Below are positions 8,743 to 17,415 of a stretch of DNA of 64,000 nt, piece after piece. The position numbers and the translations under genes are program-made. The notes beneath the pieces are model-generated. The model made no database searches. It saw only the letters and a list, made by a program, of their open reading frames with translations, and was not told where the DNA came from. Origin of the DNA: Poritiphilus sp965212595 (lineage in GTDB: Bacteria > Bacteroidota > Bacteroidia > Flavobacteriales > Flavobacteriaceae); the NCBI GenBank assembly GCA_965212595.1, contig CBDBVE010000021.1, forward strand, positions 1 through 64,000. The letters are read 5' to 3'. How positions within the stretch are numbered: the first letter of the stretch is position 1; each line of letters opens with the position of its first letter.

Positions 8743-9339
8743 TTACTTCAACAAAAAAGTACGTAACATATTCATAAAGTTATCAATAGGATAACTACTC
8801 TTCATTTCCTTCATCGTGGTCATTGCCCCTTTGCCAGCATCTTCAAAAAAGGCGGTCACATCTTCCGCGTTTAAAGAAGCATCAATCTCACCAAACTCCT
8901 GAGCTTCTTCTATCGCAGCTGTTATATGGCCTTTAACAATTTGCTCATTCCTCCATATGGCTTTCCTGATATTCTCATTGTGTTCTGCCATTTCAGATGC
9001 AAGATTACAGGCAAGACATCCCATTTTGCAATTAAGTTCCTCCTTTAAAACATTTGTGCGAAACTCGTAAAAATCGAGTATTCGCTGTTTTGGAGAAACA
9101 GAGCGGTTAGAAAGCACCTCTCTTGCCGGCACAAAATGTGCCTCGAAATACATGTTTATTGCCTTGATGGCAAAATCTTCCTTGCTGTCAAAGTAAAAAT
9201 AAAAAGAACCTTTAGGGACCCCGGCAGCCAAGACAATATCATTAACACTAGTTCCATTATAGCCTTTAGACCATAACAGTTCCATTCCCTTCTCTAACAG
9301 GTAATCTGCCTTTATCTCGTGTTTCGTCGTCTTCTGCAT
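8743..9339 (-). CDS. TetR/AcrR-family transcriptional repressor
   Basis: 198 aa. The N-terminal helix-turn-helix (about residues 10-60) is canonical: GTSVNDIVLAAGVPKGSFYFYFDSKEDFA. The rest is a helical ligand-binding domain with a Cys-containing segment (KMGCLACNL) of the kind seen in the TetR C-terminal families of AcrR/YxaF type. It is encoded directly upstream of, and on the same strand as, the MMPL exporter operon. Three related operator-like sites lie at 9367, 8713 and 8598, so it most likely represses both itself and the exporter until a ligand, possibly the exported compound, binds. Confidence 0.9.
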   Translation of the reverse strand: MQKTTKHEIKADYLLEKGMELLWSKGYNGTSVNDIVLAAGVPKGSFYFYFDSKEDFAIKAINMYFEAHFVPAREVLSNRSVSPKQRILDFYEFRTNVLKEELNCKMGCLACNLASEMAEHNENIRKAIWRNEQIVKGHITAAIEEAQEFGEIDASLNAEDVTAFFEDAGKGAMTTMKEMKSSYPIDNFMNMLRTFLLK

Positions 9340-9357
9340 GACCTCTAATTACCACGT

Positions 9358-9390
9358 CAAAAATATGACCACTCGTCTAGTAAATACAAT
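9358..9390 (-). promoter_or_regulatory. tetR promoter with embedded operator
   Basis: On the minus strand ATTG (9387-9390) is followed by 21 bp and TATTTTTG (9358-9365), an exact match to TAnnTTTG, 18 bp before the tetR ATG. The operator-like site at 9367-9381 fills the spacer between the two boxes. That is where a repressor would exclude RNA polymerase. Confidence 0.6.
9367..9381. promoter_or_regulatory. TetR operator-like site 3 (tetR promoter)
   Basis: GACCACTCGTCTAGT sits between the -33 and -7 boxes of the tetR promoter. It matches site 2 at 12 of 15 positions and site 1 at 11 of 15. Its placement predicts autorepression. Confidence 0.6.
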
Positions 9391-9548
9391 TTTTTATTGT
9401 TAAAGTTTTCTATAAAAAATAGATTTCTTTCATAATGGTTTGATTATCAGTATTTTAATTACCCCGACTGCTTTAATTTGAATGGCATTGGATTAATCAC
9501 TATTTTGCTCCCTTTTGTTAATCTAATCTATCCTCCAAACAGCTTTTC

Positions 9549-11855
9549 ATGAAGTTGAAAAACAATCTTCGAACTGAAACAGGGTGGGAAATCATTGAGA
9601 ATTCCTTCAATCCAGACCAACTGGTAACCACCGGAAGTAATTTTATGATAGGTAATGGTTACCTCGGATACCGTGGAACCTTTGAAGAATGGGAAGCCAA
9701 AGACTACGTTGCCTGTATCGTCACGGATACCTGGGACAAGGGTAAGAAGAGTCAGTGGAGTGAGCTTTGTAATGTTCCAAACGGGCTTTTTACCCAACTT
9801 TCTGTAGAAAACGAAATGCTTTCGGCCTTCGAAGGTAAGACCTTAGATTACTACAGGGCTCTCGATTTGCGATATGGACTTAATCAAAGGAAAGTACGCT
9901 GGAAATCCCCGAAAGGGAAAAAAATCAGTTTGGAAGTTGAGAAATTTGCAAGCGCCACCAATCACCACCTGCTTTCGATGTCCTACAAATTCAAGGCTTT
10001 TCAAAAGGGCAGATACCAGCTGGTTACGGGTGTTGATGGAGAGGTTTGGAGTATAAATGGCGAGCATTTTAAAAGTTACTCCCCTATTCATGCCGAAAAT
10101 AATCTGGGATTTAAGCTAAAGACAAGCGAGTTTGGAACCGAAATCGTAGTGCTCGAAGGCCTCAAAATAAATGGCGGGCATTTTCTGGAATCGGAAGTCA
10201 TAGAGGAACCCAAACGCCTGCTTAGGGTCTTTAGCTTTGACCTTAGCGAGGGGGAGGAAATAGGCCTCCATAAGGTAGTTTCAATTACTCATAGCAACGA
10301 AGTGAAGCAACCCTTAGCGCAAGCGCGCAAAGAGATAAATGAAGGCCTATCTGTGGGTCATGAAACTTTAAAAAGAGCACATCAAACTTATTGGGACGAA
10401 TTTTGGGCACTATCAGACATTCGCATCTCCGGTAACTTGGAAGACCAGGTTCTGGCTCGTTTTAATATCTATCAGGCTTTTATTGCCACGCCAACCCACG
10501 CAAACTTACCGATAGGCGCCCGTGGCCTGTCCTGTCAGGTTTACCAGGGTGCTGCCTTCTGGGATCAGGAGACCTTTAATCTAAAAATGTTCGTCTATAC
10601 CCATCCAGAAATCGCCAAACGGCTTGTAAGCTACAGGTACGATACCTTAGAAGGTGCTAAAAGGAAAGCTCAAAATTTAGGATATTACGGTGCCTTTTAC
10701 GCCTGGACAAGCGGAAAAACTGGTGATGAATTGTTCCCCGACTATTTTTTTACAGATGTACTTACGGGCAGAAAAATCAGGAACCATTTTAATTGCTGGC
10801 AAATCCATATTTCTCCCGATGTTGTTTATGGTATTTGGACCTATTACGAAGCCACCGGTGATTGGAATTTTATGTTAAATCAGGGGGCGGAGATCCTATT
10901 TGAAGTAGCGCAATTCCTGGTTTCCAGAGTGCATTTCAAAAAGGACAAAAATAGATACGAGTTTATTCGCCTGCTCGGTCCGGATGAATACCATGAAAAC
11001 GTAGATAACAATGCATATACCAACTATCTAAGCAAGTTTGCTTTAGAAAAAGCCTGTGCTGTTTTTGACCTCATAAAGTCTGAAGCATCAGACCGTTTGA
11101 AAAGCCTTATAGAGCAAACGGGTATCCTGGAGGAAACCCCACTAATCTGGAAGGAAATTGCAGATTTGCTTTACCTGCCCCAACCCGGTTCAAAAACGGG
11201 TGTAATAGAACAATTTGACGGTTATTTTGAATTGGAGGATGTGACACCTGAAGAAGTAAGAAAGCGGCTTATAGATCCAAATGAATACTGGGGCTGGCCA
11301 AACGGCATAGCGGTGGCCACTCAGGTGCTCAAGCAGGCTGATGTCGTTCAATTATTAGCCATTATGGATGGCTTTACGCAAAAGGTACTTACCGCTAACT
11401 ATGATTACTATGAACCCAGAACTGAGCACGGATCTTCATTAAGTCCTAGTGTGCATGCTTTAGTTGCCGTAAAAGCAGGCCATTATGAAGAAGCCTACCG
11501 TTACTTTGATGAAGCTGCAACAATAGACCTCTATAACGCCAGTAAAAAGGTGATGAGTGGGGGTTCTTTCCTTGGAGGAATTCACACCGCAGCCGCTGGG
11601 GGTGTATGGCAAATAATTGTTGAGGGCTTTGCCGGATTTGGGATGACGCAAGATGGCATCAAATTCAGACCAGCTTTGCCAGCCAATTGGGAAAGTCTTG
11701 CCTTTTCACTTAAAGTAAAAGATTGTGCGTTGGAAATAGAAATTACCACAAATACGATAACCGTTAAAAGCGGCCTAAGAAGTAATGATACCCTTAAAGT
11801 CTATATAGCAGAAGAATGTATAAATCTTCAGCCAGGACAGGTCTTTACACGATAA
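9549..11855 (+). CDS. Glycoside hydrolase family 65 phosphorylase (maltose/kojibiose/trehalose-phosphorylase type)
   Basis: A 768-aa cytoplasmic-type protein with no signal peptide and the full GH65 layout: N-terminal beta-sandwich, (alpha/alpha)6 barrel, and a C-terminal beta domain (SLKVKDCALEIEI). The catalytic acid is Glu480 in GPDEYHEN, which corresponds in motif and position to the known general acid of maltose phosphorylase. HGSSLSPSVHA at residues 627-637 matches the phosphate-binding loop of the phosphorylases. The enzyme should cleave an alpha-glucosyl disaccharide with phosphate to give beta-glucose 1-phosphate. Which linkage it uses cannot be read from sequence. No beta-phosphoglucomutase is adjacent. 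It is convergent with the amidinohydrolase gene, 9 bp apart. Confidence 0.87.
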   Translation: MKLKNNLRTETGWEIIENSFNPDQLVTTGSNFMIGNGYLGYRGTFEEWEAKDYVACIVTDTWDKGKKSQWSELCNVPNGLFTQLSVENEMLSAFEGKTLDYYRALDLRYGLNQRKVRWKSPKGKKISLEVEKFASATNHHLLSMSYKFKAFQKGRYQLVTGVDGEVWSINGEHFKSYSPIHAENNLGFKLKTSEFGTEIVVLEGLKINGGHFLESEVIEEPKRLLRVFSFDLSEGEEIGLHKVVSITHSNEVKQPLAQARKEINEGLSVGHETLKRAHQTYWDEFWALSDIRISGNLEDQVLARFNIYQAFIATPTHANLPIGARGLSCQVYQGAAFWDQETFNLKMFVYTHPEIAKRLVSYRYDTLEGAKRKAQNLGYYGAFYAWTSGKTGDELFPDYFFTDVLTGRKIRNHFNCWQIHISPDVVYGIWTYYEATGDWNFMLNQGAEILFEVAQFLVSRVHFKKDKNRYEFIRLLGPDEYHENVDNNAYTNYLSKFALEKACAVFDLIKSEASDRLKSLIEQTGILEETPLIWKEIADLLYLPQPGSKTGVIEQFDGYFELEDVTPEEVRKRLIDPNEYWGWPNGIAVATQVLKQADVVQLLAIMDGFTQKVLTANYDYYEPRTEHGSSLSPSVHALVAVKAGHYEEAYRYFDEAATIDLYNASKKVMSGGSFLGGIHTAAAGGVWQIIVEGFAGFGMTQDGIKFRPALPANWESLAFSLKVKDCALEIEITTNTITVKSGLRSNDTLKVYIAEECINLQPGQVFTR

Positions 11856-11864
11856 GAAAAAGGA

Positions 11865-12779
11865 TTATTCGCGTATTAGCGGAAGCGTGCTGCACCTTAA
11901 CAGCCCTTCTTGTTTTGAAATCTCCGCATAAGGTATCTCTTCAACTACAAACCCCTGTGCTCTCAACCAGTCGTTTAGCCTGGTAAAACTTCTTTCAGAA
12001 ACCACGACCTCCGGAGAAATGGAAAACACATTGCTAAACATAAGATACATTTCGTCTTTGGTTATCTCAAAGACATTTTCTTTTCCAAAATAGTTTAGTA
12101 GCCATTCATATTCTTCTTCAACTAAAAATCCGTTCTTGTGAAGTATGGCCTTATCTTTTCCGACAGGTTGAAAGCAACAATCCAGATGTAAAGCGTTCTC
12201 TTTGGCATCTGTATTAGATTTTCTCAGTTCAAAAGACTTGATTTTTTTATGTGGAAACTGCGCTTTCATATAGGCCACAGCTTGCCTGTTGGTTCTTGCC
12301 GTAATATAATCTGGATAATCATCAGCGGTGTAAGTTCCAATAAATATATAATCGTTCCATGGCATCACATCGCCGCCTTCAACATGAACCTCTTCCGGGG
12401 GCGTCAAAATACACTCTGGAGAAATATAATCCAATACATGAAGGATAGCCTCAAATTCCTTCTCCCTCTCGGGCAGGATATTCGCCTTTATTAATTTGTC
12501 TTCGATAACAAAAGCGATGTCTCTCGAAAAGATCTGGTTACAATCTTTGAGCACCTCAGGGCGAAAAACTTGTACCTCGTATTTTTTTAAGACCGTATCA
12601 AAAGCGTTCATTTCCTGAATCATATCAACTTCTTTTGGGTAGGTACCGGCCAAAATATGTTCTAGCGATTTTGGATCATATGCTTCCTCTGGTTTGGGAG
12701 TAGGCCCGCTACTTTCTGCAGTTCCTAACAGTACGGCTCTTAGCCTTGAAGTCTCGTCTTTGACGTTTAAATGAAGCAT
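11865..12779 (-). CDS. Dimethylarginine dimethylaminohydrolase / arginine deiminase-like amidinohydrolase
   Basis: A 304-aa member of the guanidino-group-modifying superfamily. Visible landmarks are the FSRDIAFV segment near residue 85, EVHVEGGDVM near 130, the catalytic His in ALHLDCCF near 200, and the C-terminal catalytic Cys in GLLRCSTLPL. Members hydrolyse arginine, methylarginine or related guanidino compounds through a Cys-His-Glu/Asp mechanism, and the exact substrate cannot be fixed from sequence. The ATG at 12779 (MLHLNVKDE) is preferred to 12827, because the extension overlaps both a promoter-like element and the gltA terminator and does not resemble the family. It is the same-strand neighbour of citrate synthase, in an order I recall from other Flavobacteriaceae. 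Confidence 0.85.
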   Translation of the reverse strand: MLHLNVKDETSRLRAVLLGTAESSGPTPKPEEAYDPKSLEHILAGTYPKEVDMIQEMNAFDTVLKKYEVQVFRPEVLKDCNQIFSRDIAFVIEDKLIKANILPEREKEFEAILHVLDYISPECILTPPEEVHVEGGDVMPWNDYIFIGTYTADDYPDYITARTNRQAVAYMKAQFPHKKIKSFELRKSNTDAKENALHLDCCFQPVGKDKAILHKNGFLVEEEYEWLLNYFGKENVFEITKDEMYLMFSNVFSISPEVVVSERSFTRLNDWLRAQGFVVEEIPYAEISKQEGLLRCSTLPLIRE

Positions 12780-12793
12780 AAAAATTGTTTGCG

Positions 12794-12801
12794 CAAATAT
12801 A
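12794..12801 (-). promoter_or_regulatory. -7 element of the amidinohydrolase promoter
   Basis: The minus strand reads TATATTTG, an exact TAnnTTTG match 14 bp before the ATG at 12779. A TTTG at 12825-12828 is 23 bp upstream, slightly long. It lies after the gltA terminator, so this gene would have its own short-leader transcript. Confidence 0.5.
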
Positions 12802-12825
12802 GAAAAATTCGCCTTCAGAGCGGGC

Positions 12826-12860
12826 AAAAAAAATCCCCTTCGGTTAGTTGTGCAAAGGGA
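12826..12860 (-). terminator. Intrinsic terminator after gltA
   Basis: On the minus strand a stem of about 7 bp pairs TCCCTTTG (12853-12860) with the GAAGGGGA arm (12834-12841). One bulged base interrupts it and a short loop closes it. Eight T residues follow (12826-12833). It begins 26 bp after the gltA stop. Confidence 0.65.
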
Positions 12861-12886
12861 GGTATTTTTCCGTATTTCAACTGCAG

Positions 12887-14170
12887 TTAGCGCTTATTTA
12901 CTTCCACGAAAGGTCTATGGGTTTCACCAATATAGATCTGTCTTGGTCTTCCTATTGGCTCTCCTCTCAACCTCATCTCACGCCACTGAGCTATCCAGCC
13001 GGGGAGCCTTCCCAGGGCGAACATTACAGTAAACATGTCTACAGGAATATCCAAGGCCCTATAAATAATGCCCGAATAAAAATCAACATTGGGGTACAGC
13101 TTTCTGTCAACAAAATATTGATCTTCTAAGGCCTCCAGCTCTAATCCCTTTGCAATATCCAAGATTGGGTCTTCCACGCCAAGATCACCTAGCACTTCAT
13201 CCGCGGCTTTTTTTATGATCCTCGCCCTGGGGTCAAAGTTTTTATAAACCCTATGGCCAAAGCCCATTAGTCGGAAAGGATCACTTTTATCTTTTGCTTT
13301 TGCCATATATTTTTTAGTATCGCCTCCATCTTGATCAATAGCTTCCAGCATTTCAAGAACCGCCTGGTTAGCCCCACCGTGAAGCGGGCCCCAAAGCGCA
13401 GAAATACCGGCAGAAAGCGAGGCAAACAATCCTGCATGAGAAGATCCCACAATCCTGACGGTAGAAGTGGAGCAATTTTGTTCATGATCGGCATGAAGAA
13501 TCAACAATTTATCCAGGGCTTCAATGACAATTTGGTTCTGCTTGTACTCTTCATTAGGCATCTTAAACATCATTTTGTGGATGTTTTCTACATATCCCAG
13601 AGAACTATCGCCGTAATCAAGTGGAAGCCCTTTCTTCTTGCGAAGCGTCCAGGCGACCAACACAGGAAATTTGGCCAGTATTCTTACGATAGCATAATAC
13701 ATATCGCTTTCAGAAGACACATTTACAGATGAGGGATTAAAAGCGATCAGAGCGCTTGTGAGCGATGACAATACCCCCATAGGATGCGCAGATTTTGGAA
13801 ACCCATCTAATATTTTCTTCATTTCCTCATCTACCCTAGACTCGGCCTTGATATCAGAATGAAACTTTTCCAACTCTTCCTTATTGGGAAGTTCTCCAAA
13901 AATCAACAAATAAGCCACTTCTAGAAAGTCGGCCTTTTCCGCTAAATCTTCAATAGAGTAGCCTCTATATCTTAGAATTCCTTTCTCGCCATCAAGGAAG
14001 GTTATTGCACTTTCGCAAGAACCTGTGTTTTTATAGCCCGGGTCTATGGTAATAATTCCCGAACTGCCTCTTAAGGTCTTAATATCCACGGCAAGTTCAT
14101 CTTCCGTACCCTCGATTACCGGAAATTCATATTTTTCACCTTTATATTCTAATGTAGCTTTATCTGACAT
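12887..14170 (-). CDS. gltA: Citrate synthase
   Basis: A 427-aa type I (hexameric-type) citrate synthase that condenses oxaloacetate and acetyl-CoA at entry to the TCA cycle. The catalytic residues are recognisable: His in LHADHEQNCSTST, His in MGFGHRVYKNFDPRA, and Asp in YPNVDFYSG. The start ATG at 14170 (MSDKATLEYKG) matches the family. The upstream extension to 14233 is low-complexity and was rejected. The N-terminal beta-rich domain, with GYRGYSIEDLA, is intact. It is followed by a terminator at 12826-12860 and then the amidinohydrolase gene. Confidence 0.96.
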   Translation of the reverse strand: MSDKATLEYKGEKYEFPVIEGTEDELAVDIKTLRGSSGIITIDPGYKNTGSCESAITFLDGEKGILRYRGYSIEDLAEKADFLEVAYLLIFGELPNKEELEKFHSDIKAESRVDEEMKKILDGFPKSAHPMGVLSSLTSALIAFNPSSVNVSSESDMYYAIVRILAKFPVLVAWTLRKKKGLPLDYGDSSLGYVENIHKMMFKMPNEEYKQNQIVIEALDKLLILHADHEQNCSTSTVRIVGSSHAGLFASLSAGISALWGPLHGGANQAVLEMLEAIDQDGGDTKKYMAKAKDKSDPFRLMGFGHRVYKNFDPRARIIKKAADEVLGDLGVEDPILDIAKGLELEALEDQYFVDRKLYPNVDFYSGIIYRALDIPVDMFTVMFALGRLPGWIAQWREMRLRGEPIGRPRQIYIGETHRPFVEVNKR

Positions 14171-14277
14171 TCGTTTGATTTTGTAGTTTTTGAACAGAAC
14201 TATAAATTTAAGAAAAACAGCGCATCTTAACAATTCCCGGATTCCATTTAAGGGATTATTAACAGGCTTTTCGAAAC

Positions 14278-15813
14278 CTAAAGTGCATAGAGAAACTTAT
14301 AATACGCCTCAACAGATTTTTCCCATGTAAAACGTACCTTTTTGGCATTAGCCTGAATTTTTTTCCAGCTGGTCTTGTCGTTTTGAAAAAGTGTAAGGAC
14401 CTCTTCAAAAGTATCCACCATATTCCTTATTTTTTCGTCATAGGTCGCCCCATCAAACTTGAACCCTGTCCTCATATGAGAAACGGTATCTTTTAATCCT
14501 CCGGTATTATGCACCAGGCAGGGTTGACCATTTCGCATAGCGAGCATCTGGCTAATACCACAAGGCTCAAACAGGCTTGGCATAAAGTAAAGATCTGACT
14601 CAAAATAGATCGAATCTATGACATCTTCGGACTGCCCGTTTATGAATATGAAATTTTTATGTTCCCTGCTCATTTGCCTCAGGAATTCTTCATATTCCGG
14701 CGCCCCGGTTCCCAAAAGCATAAATACGCCGTTAACACGCTCCAATTTCTTAAGTATGGCCACAAAGGCATCCGGTGAGCGCATGAAGAAATAGAATTTC
14801 TGTTCGGTGAGCCGGGCTACGCTCGCACAGATAAACTCTGGAGGTTTAACTAAAAAAGGTTCTATCTTTTCACCTGTATGAGCCAAAAAATGTGCCTTAT
14901 ATTTTTTAGACTCTTCCTGTAGCCACAAAAAGATGGCTCTAATTATGTTTCTATAAATGCTCTTCTTTTTAGCCGTCCTAATATTTTTATAGTTGCAGCC
15001 ATTGAGAATTCCAAAGAGCCTACCTTCGTCATTGGCCTGTATCAAATCTCTTTCAAGGCCCTCACCGCCAATAAATTCAGGAGGGGCACTTGGCAGTAGA
15101 ATGTCCTCCTTATATGAGGGCGAAACAGTATGGACCGCATCTGCAAGCCTAATCCCTACAGCCATCAAATTGATACAATCGTCATACCTGTAATCTAACA
15201 AGGCCCCCTTGTCAAACTCTACCTCTGGAAACCAGTTACTTACAGAAGAGTAATTATCATCAAGAGGACGGATACCCTGTATGGCCAAATTGTGAATGCT
15301 GTACACGAAACGCATTTCTTTAAGCAACTTATACGTGGGATGGAACTTTCTTAAGAACAACAAAGTGCTGGTATGCCAGTCGTGCAAATGTACAATGTCT
15401 ATCTGTCCAAAAGCTCCCTTTTTAATGGCTTCGGCAACCGCAGCGCAAAAAATGAAATATTTTATAGCATCGGTATAGAAAGGCTCTGTAGGGTCATTAT
15501 GATAAATGTGGGCAATGTCTCCGGCCTCTATCTCGGGGTGGTGAATTACGTACTGACTGATATTTTTGAATTCCTTTTTTGGTGCAACCTCATACAGCTC
15601 TGCGGTATAGGTCATACCCCTTAACCGAATGTTGAGATTTGTCCTGAATGAACCTCCTTTGTGCAACCTGGAATAGGCAGGCACCACCACATACACCTTA
15701 TCGCCCTTTTCAGAGATTTGCCTTGGGACATCTCGTACAACATCTCCCATTCCACCCGCCTTGCAATCTGCAATGGCATCATTCTCTGCAGCTACAAAAA
15801 GAAAGCTATTCAT
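14278..15813 (-). CDS. glgA: Glycogen synthase (GT5 family)
   Basis: A 511-aa GT-B fold glycosyltransferase. The N-terminal domain carries the nucleotide-sugar-binding KAGGMGDVV near residue 18 (KxGG motif) and HLHDWHTS near 145. The C-terminal domain has ILNGCNY and FEPCGISQMLAMRNG, with the conserved Glu near residue 430, followed by NTGGLKDTV. It should extend alpha-1,4-glucan from ADP- or UDP-glucose in the cytoplasm. It lies alone between enolase and citrate synthase, with no glgC or glgB neighbour. With the GH65 enzyme nearby it hints at alpha-glucan storage, though the two are not in one operon. The terminator at 15877-15907 separates it from eno. Confidence 0.88.
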   Translation of the reverse strand: MNSFLFVAAENDAIADCKAGGMGDVVRDVPRQISEKGDKVYVVVPAYSRLHKGGSFRTNLNIRLRGMTYTAELYEVAPKKEFKNISQYVIHHPEIEAGDIAHIYHNDPTEPFYTDAIKYFIFCAAVAEAIKKGAFGQIDIVHLHDWHTSTLLFLRKFHPTYKLLKEMRFVYSIHNLAIQGIRPLDDNYSSVSNWFPEVEFDKGALLDYRYDDCINLMAVGIRLADAVHTVSPSYKEDILLPSAPPEFIGGEGLERDLIQANDEGRLFGILNGCNYKNIRTAKKKSIYRNIIRAIFLWLQEESKKYKAHFLAHTGEKIEPFLVKPPEFICASVARLTEQKFYFFMRSPDAFVAILKKLERVNGVFMLLGTGAPEYEEFLRQMSREHKNFIFINGQSEDVIDSIYFESDLYFMPSLFEPCGISQMLAMRNGQPCLVHNTGGLKDTVSHMRTGFKFDGATYDEKIRNMVDTFEEVLTLFQNDKTSWKKIQANAKKVRFTWEKSVEAYYKFLYAL

Positions 15814-15876
15814 TAGATGGGCAAGGTTTAAGTTAAGGTCTTTTTGATAAGTTAGGCAAAGTTTTGGTATTGTACT

Positions 15877-15907
15877 AAAAAAAGGCCCTTCTATGTTTTG
15901 AAGGGCC
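15877..15907 (-). terminator. Intrinsic terminator after eno
   Basis: A perfect 8-bp stem GGCCCTTC/GAAGGGCC (15884-15891 and 15900-15907) with an 8-nt loop. On the minus strand it is followed by seven T residues. It begins 12 bp after the eno stop. Confidence 0.92.
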
Positions 15908-15918
15908 TTTTCTTAATC

Positions 15919-17211
15919 TTATGGTTTCACTTTGAACGCTTGTTCTTTAGGGTAATATGCGGTATCTCCCAGTTCTTCTTCAATTCGCAGAAGCTGATTG
16001 TACTTGGCCATCCTGTCACTTCTGGAGGCGGAGCCCGTTTTGATCTGACCTGTGTTTAGAGCTACGGCCAAATCGGCAATGGTATTGTCTTCGGTTTCAC
16101 CTGAACGGTGCGACATTACAGAAGTATAACCCGCATTTTTAGCCATATTTACAGCTGCTATGGTCTCTGTAAGGGTTCCTATCTGATTCACTTTAATTAA
16201 AATAGAATTCGCGATGCCATTTTCTATTCCCCGGGAAAGGCGCTCCACATTAGTAACAAACAAATCGTCTCCTACTAATTGAACCTTATCTCCTACTTTA
16301 TCGGTCAAGGCCTTCCAACCGTCCCAATCGTTTTCATCCATACCATCTTCTACAGAAATAATGGGGTATTTAGAGCAAAGGTCTGCTAAATACTGTGCCT
16401 GTTCTTCGGAAGAACGTACCGCACCACTATCACCCTCAAATTTGGTATAGTCGTATTTTCCATCCACATAGAACTCGGCTGCGGCACAGTCCAAGGCGAT
16501 CATTACATTATCGCCAAGCGAGTAGCCTGCTTTTTCTACTGCCTTGGCAATGGTATCCAGGGCATCTTCGGTACCATCAAGTGTTGGGGCAAATCCTCCT
16601 TCATCTCCTACCGCTGTGCTTAGCCCTCTATCGTGAAGTACTTTCTTGAGGTTGTGAAAAATTTCAGTTCCCATTTGCATGGCATGGGTAAAGCTTCTAG
16701 CTTTTACAGGCATAACCATAAATTCCTGAAAGGCAATTGGGGCATCTGAATGAGACCCGCCATTAATGATATTCATCATAGGAACCGGTAGCGTATTTGC
16801 ACTAACGCCTCCGACATACCTGAATAAAGGCATTCCCAATTCGTTAGCTGCCGCTTTAGCCACGGCAAGAGAAACACCCAATATAGCATTTGCCCCAAGT
16901 TTAGATTTGTTAGGAGTTCCGTCAAGATCAATCATTTTTTGATCTATAGCATTCTGTTCAAAGACAAGCGTGCCTCTTAACTCATCAGCTATTGTTGTAT
17001 TGACATTATTTACAGCTTCGCTAACTCCCTTACCCATAAAAGTTTCTCCACCATCTCTAAGTTCAACGGCTTCATGCTCTCCGGTTGAGGCGCCAGAGGG
17101 GACAGCTGCCCTACCCAGGATACCATTTTCTGTAATTACATCTACTTCAACGGTAGGGTTTCCTCTTGAATCTAATATCTGTCTTGCATGCACATCTACA
17201 ATAGTACTCAT
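15919..17211 (-). CDS. eno: Enolase (phosphopyruvate hydratase)
   Basis: A 430-aa glycolytic enzyme interconverting 2-phosphoglycerate and phosphoenolpyruvate. It starts with the canonical VDVHARQILDSRGNPT. Substrate and Mg-binding landmarks are all present: SGASTGEHEAVELRD, NGGSHSDAPIAFQEF, VGDEGGFAP, ALDCAAAEFY, VEDGMDE, GDDLFVTN, and MSHRSGETEDN with the KTGSASRSDR lysine loop. Family length is normal. It ends at a strong terminator. A -7 box at 17349-17356 suggests an independent promoter with a leader of about 130 nt. Confidence 0.98.
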   Translation of the reverse strand: MSTIVDVHARQILDSRGNPTVEVDVITENGILGRAAVPSGASTGEHEAVELRDGGETFMGKGVSEAVNNVNTTIADELRGTLVFEQNAIDQKMIDLDGTPNKSKLGANAILGVSLAVAKAAANELGMPLFRYVGGVSANTLPVPMMNIINGGSHSDAPIAFQEFMVMPVKARSFTHAMQMGTEIFHNLKKVLHDRGLSTAVGDEGGFAPTLDGTEDALDTIAKAVEKAGYSLGDNVMIALDCAAAEFYVDGKYDYTKFEGDSGAVRSSEEQAQYLADLCSKYPIISVEDGMDENDWDGWKALTDKVGDKVQLVGDDLFVTNVERLSRGIENGIANSILIKVNQIGTLTETIAAVNMAKNAGYTSVMSHRSGETEDNTIADLAVALNTGQIKTGSASRSDRMAKYNQLLRIEEELGDTAYYPKEQAFKVKP

Positions 17212-17348
17212 ATGGTCTATTTTTAAAGGTTGGAATATAAGTTAAACAGGAAGATCAGACAACGCACTCTTTCTCTTTATAAGCATGCGGACTCAAAAAG
17301 TACTTTTAGCTTTGAAGAACGCGTTACAAACTTCTTATTTTAATTCGG

Positions 17349-17356
17349 CAAATATA
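17349..17356 (-). promoter_or_regulatory. -7 element of the eno promoter
   Basis: The minus strand reads TATATTTG, an exact TAnnTTTG match in the 204-bp gap between carA and eno. No clear TTTG lies 19-21 bp upstream, so support is moderate. The gap otherwise holds only a weak CTGC/GCAG hairpin after carA with no T-run. Confidence 0.45.
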
Positions 17357-17415
17357 CGAAAGCACTGCTTTAAGGCAGCACGCTTGCGCCGGTAAAAAGA
17401 GAAAATAACAATTCC

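Noticed and set aside
17357..17415. Terminator after carA
   Set aside because: Only a short CTGC/GCAG pairing is present and there is no T-run.
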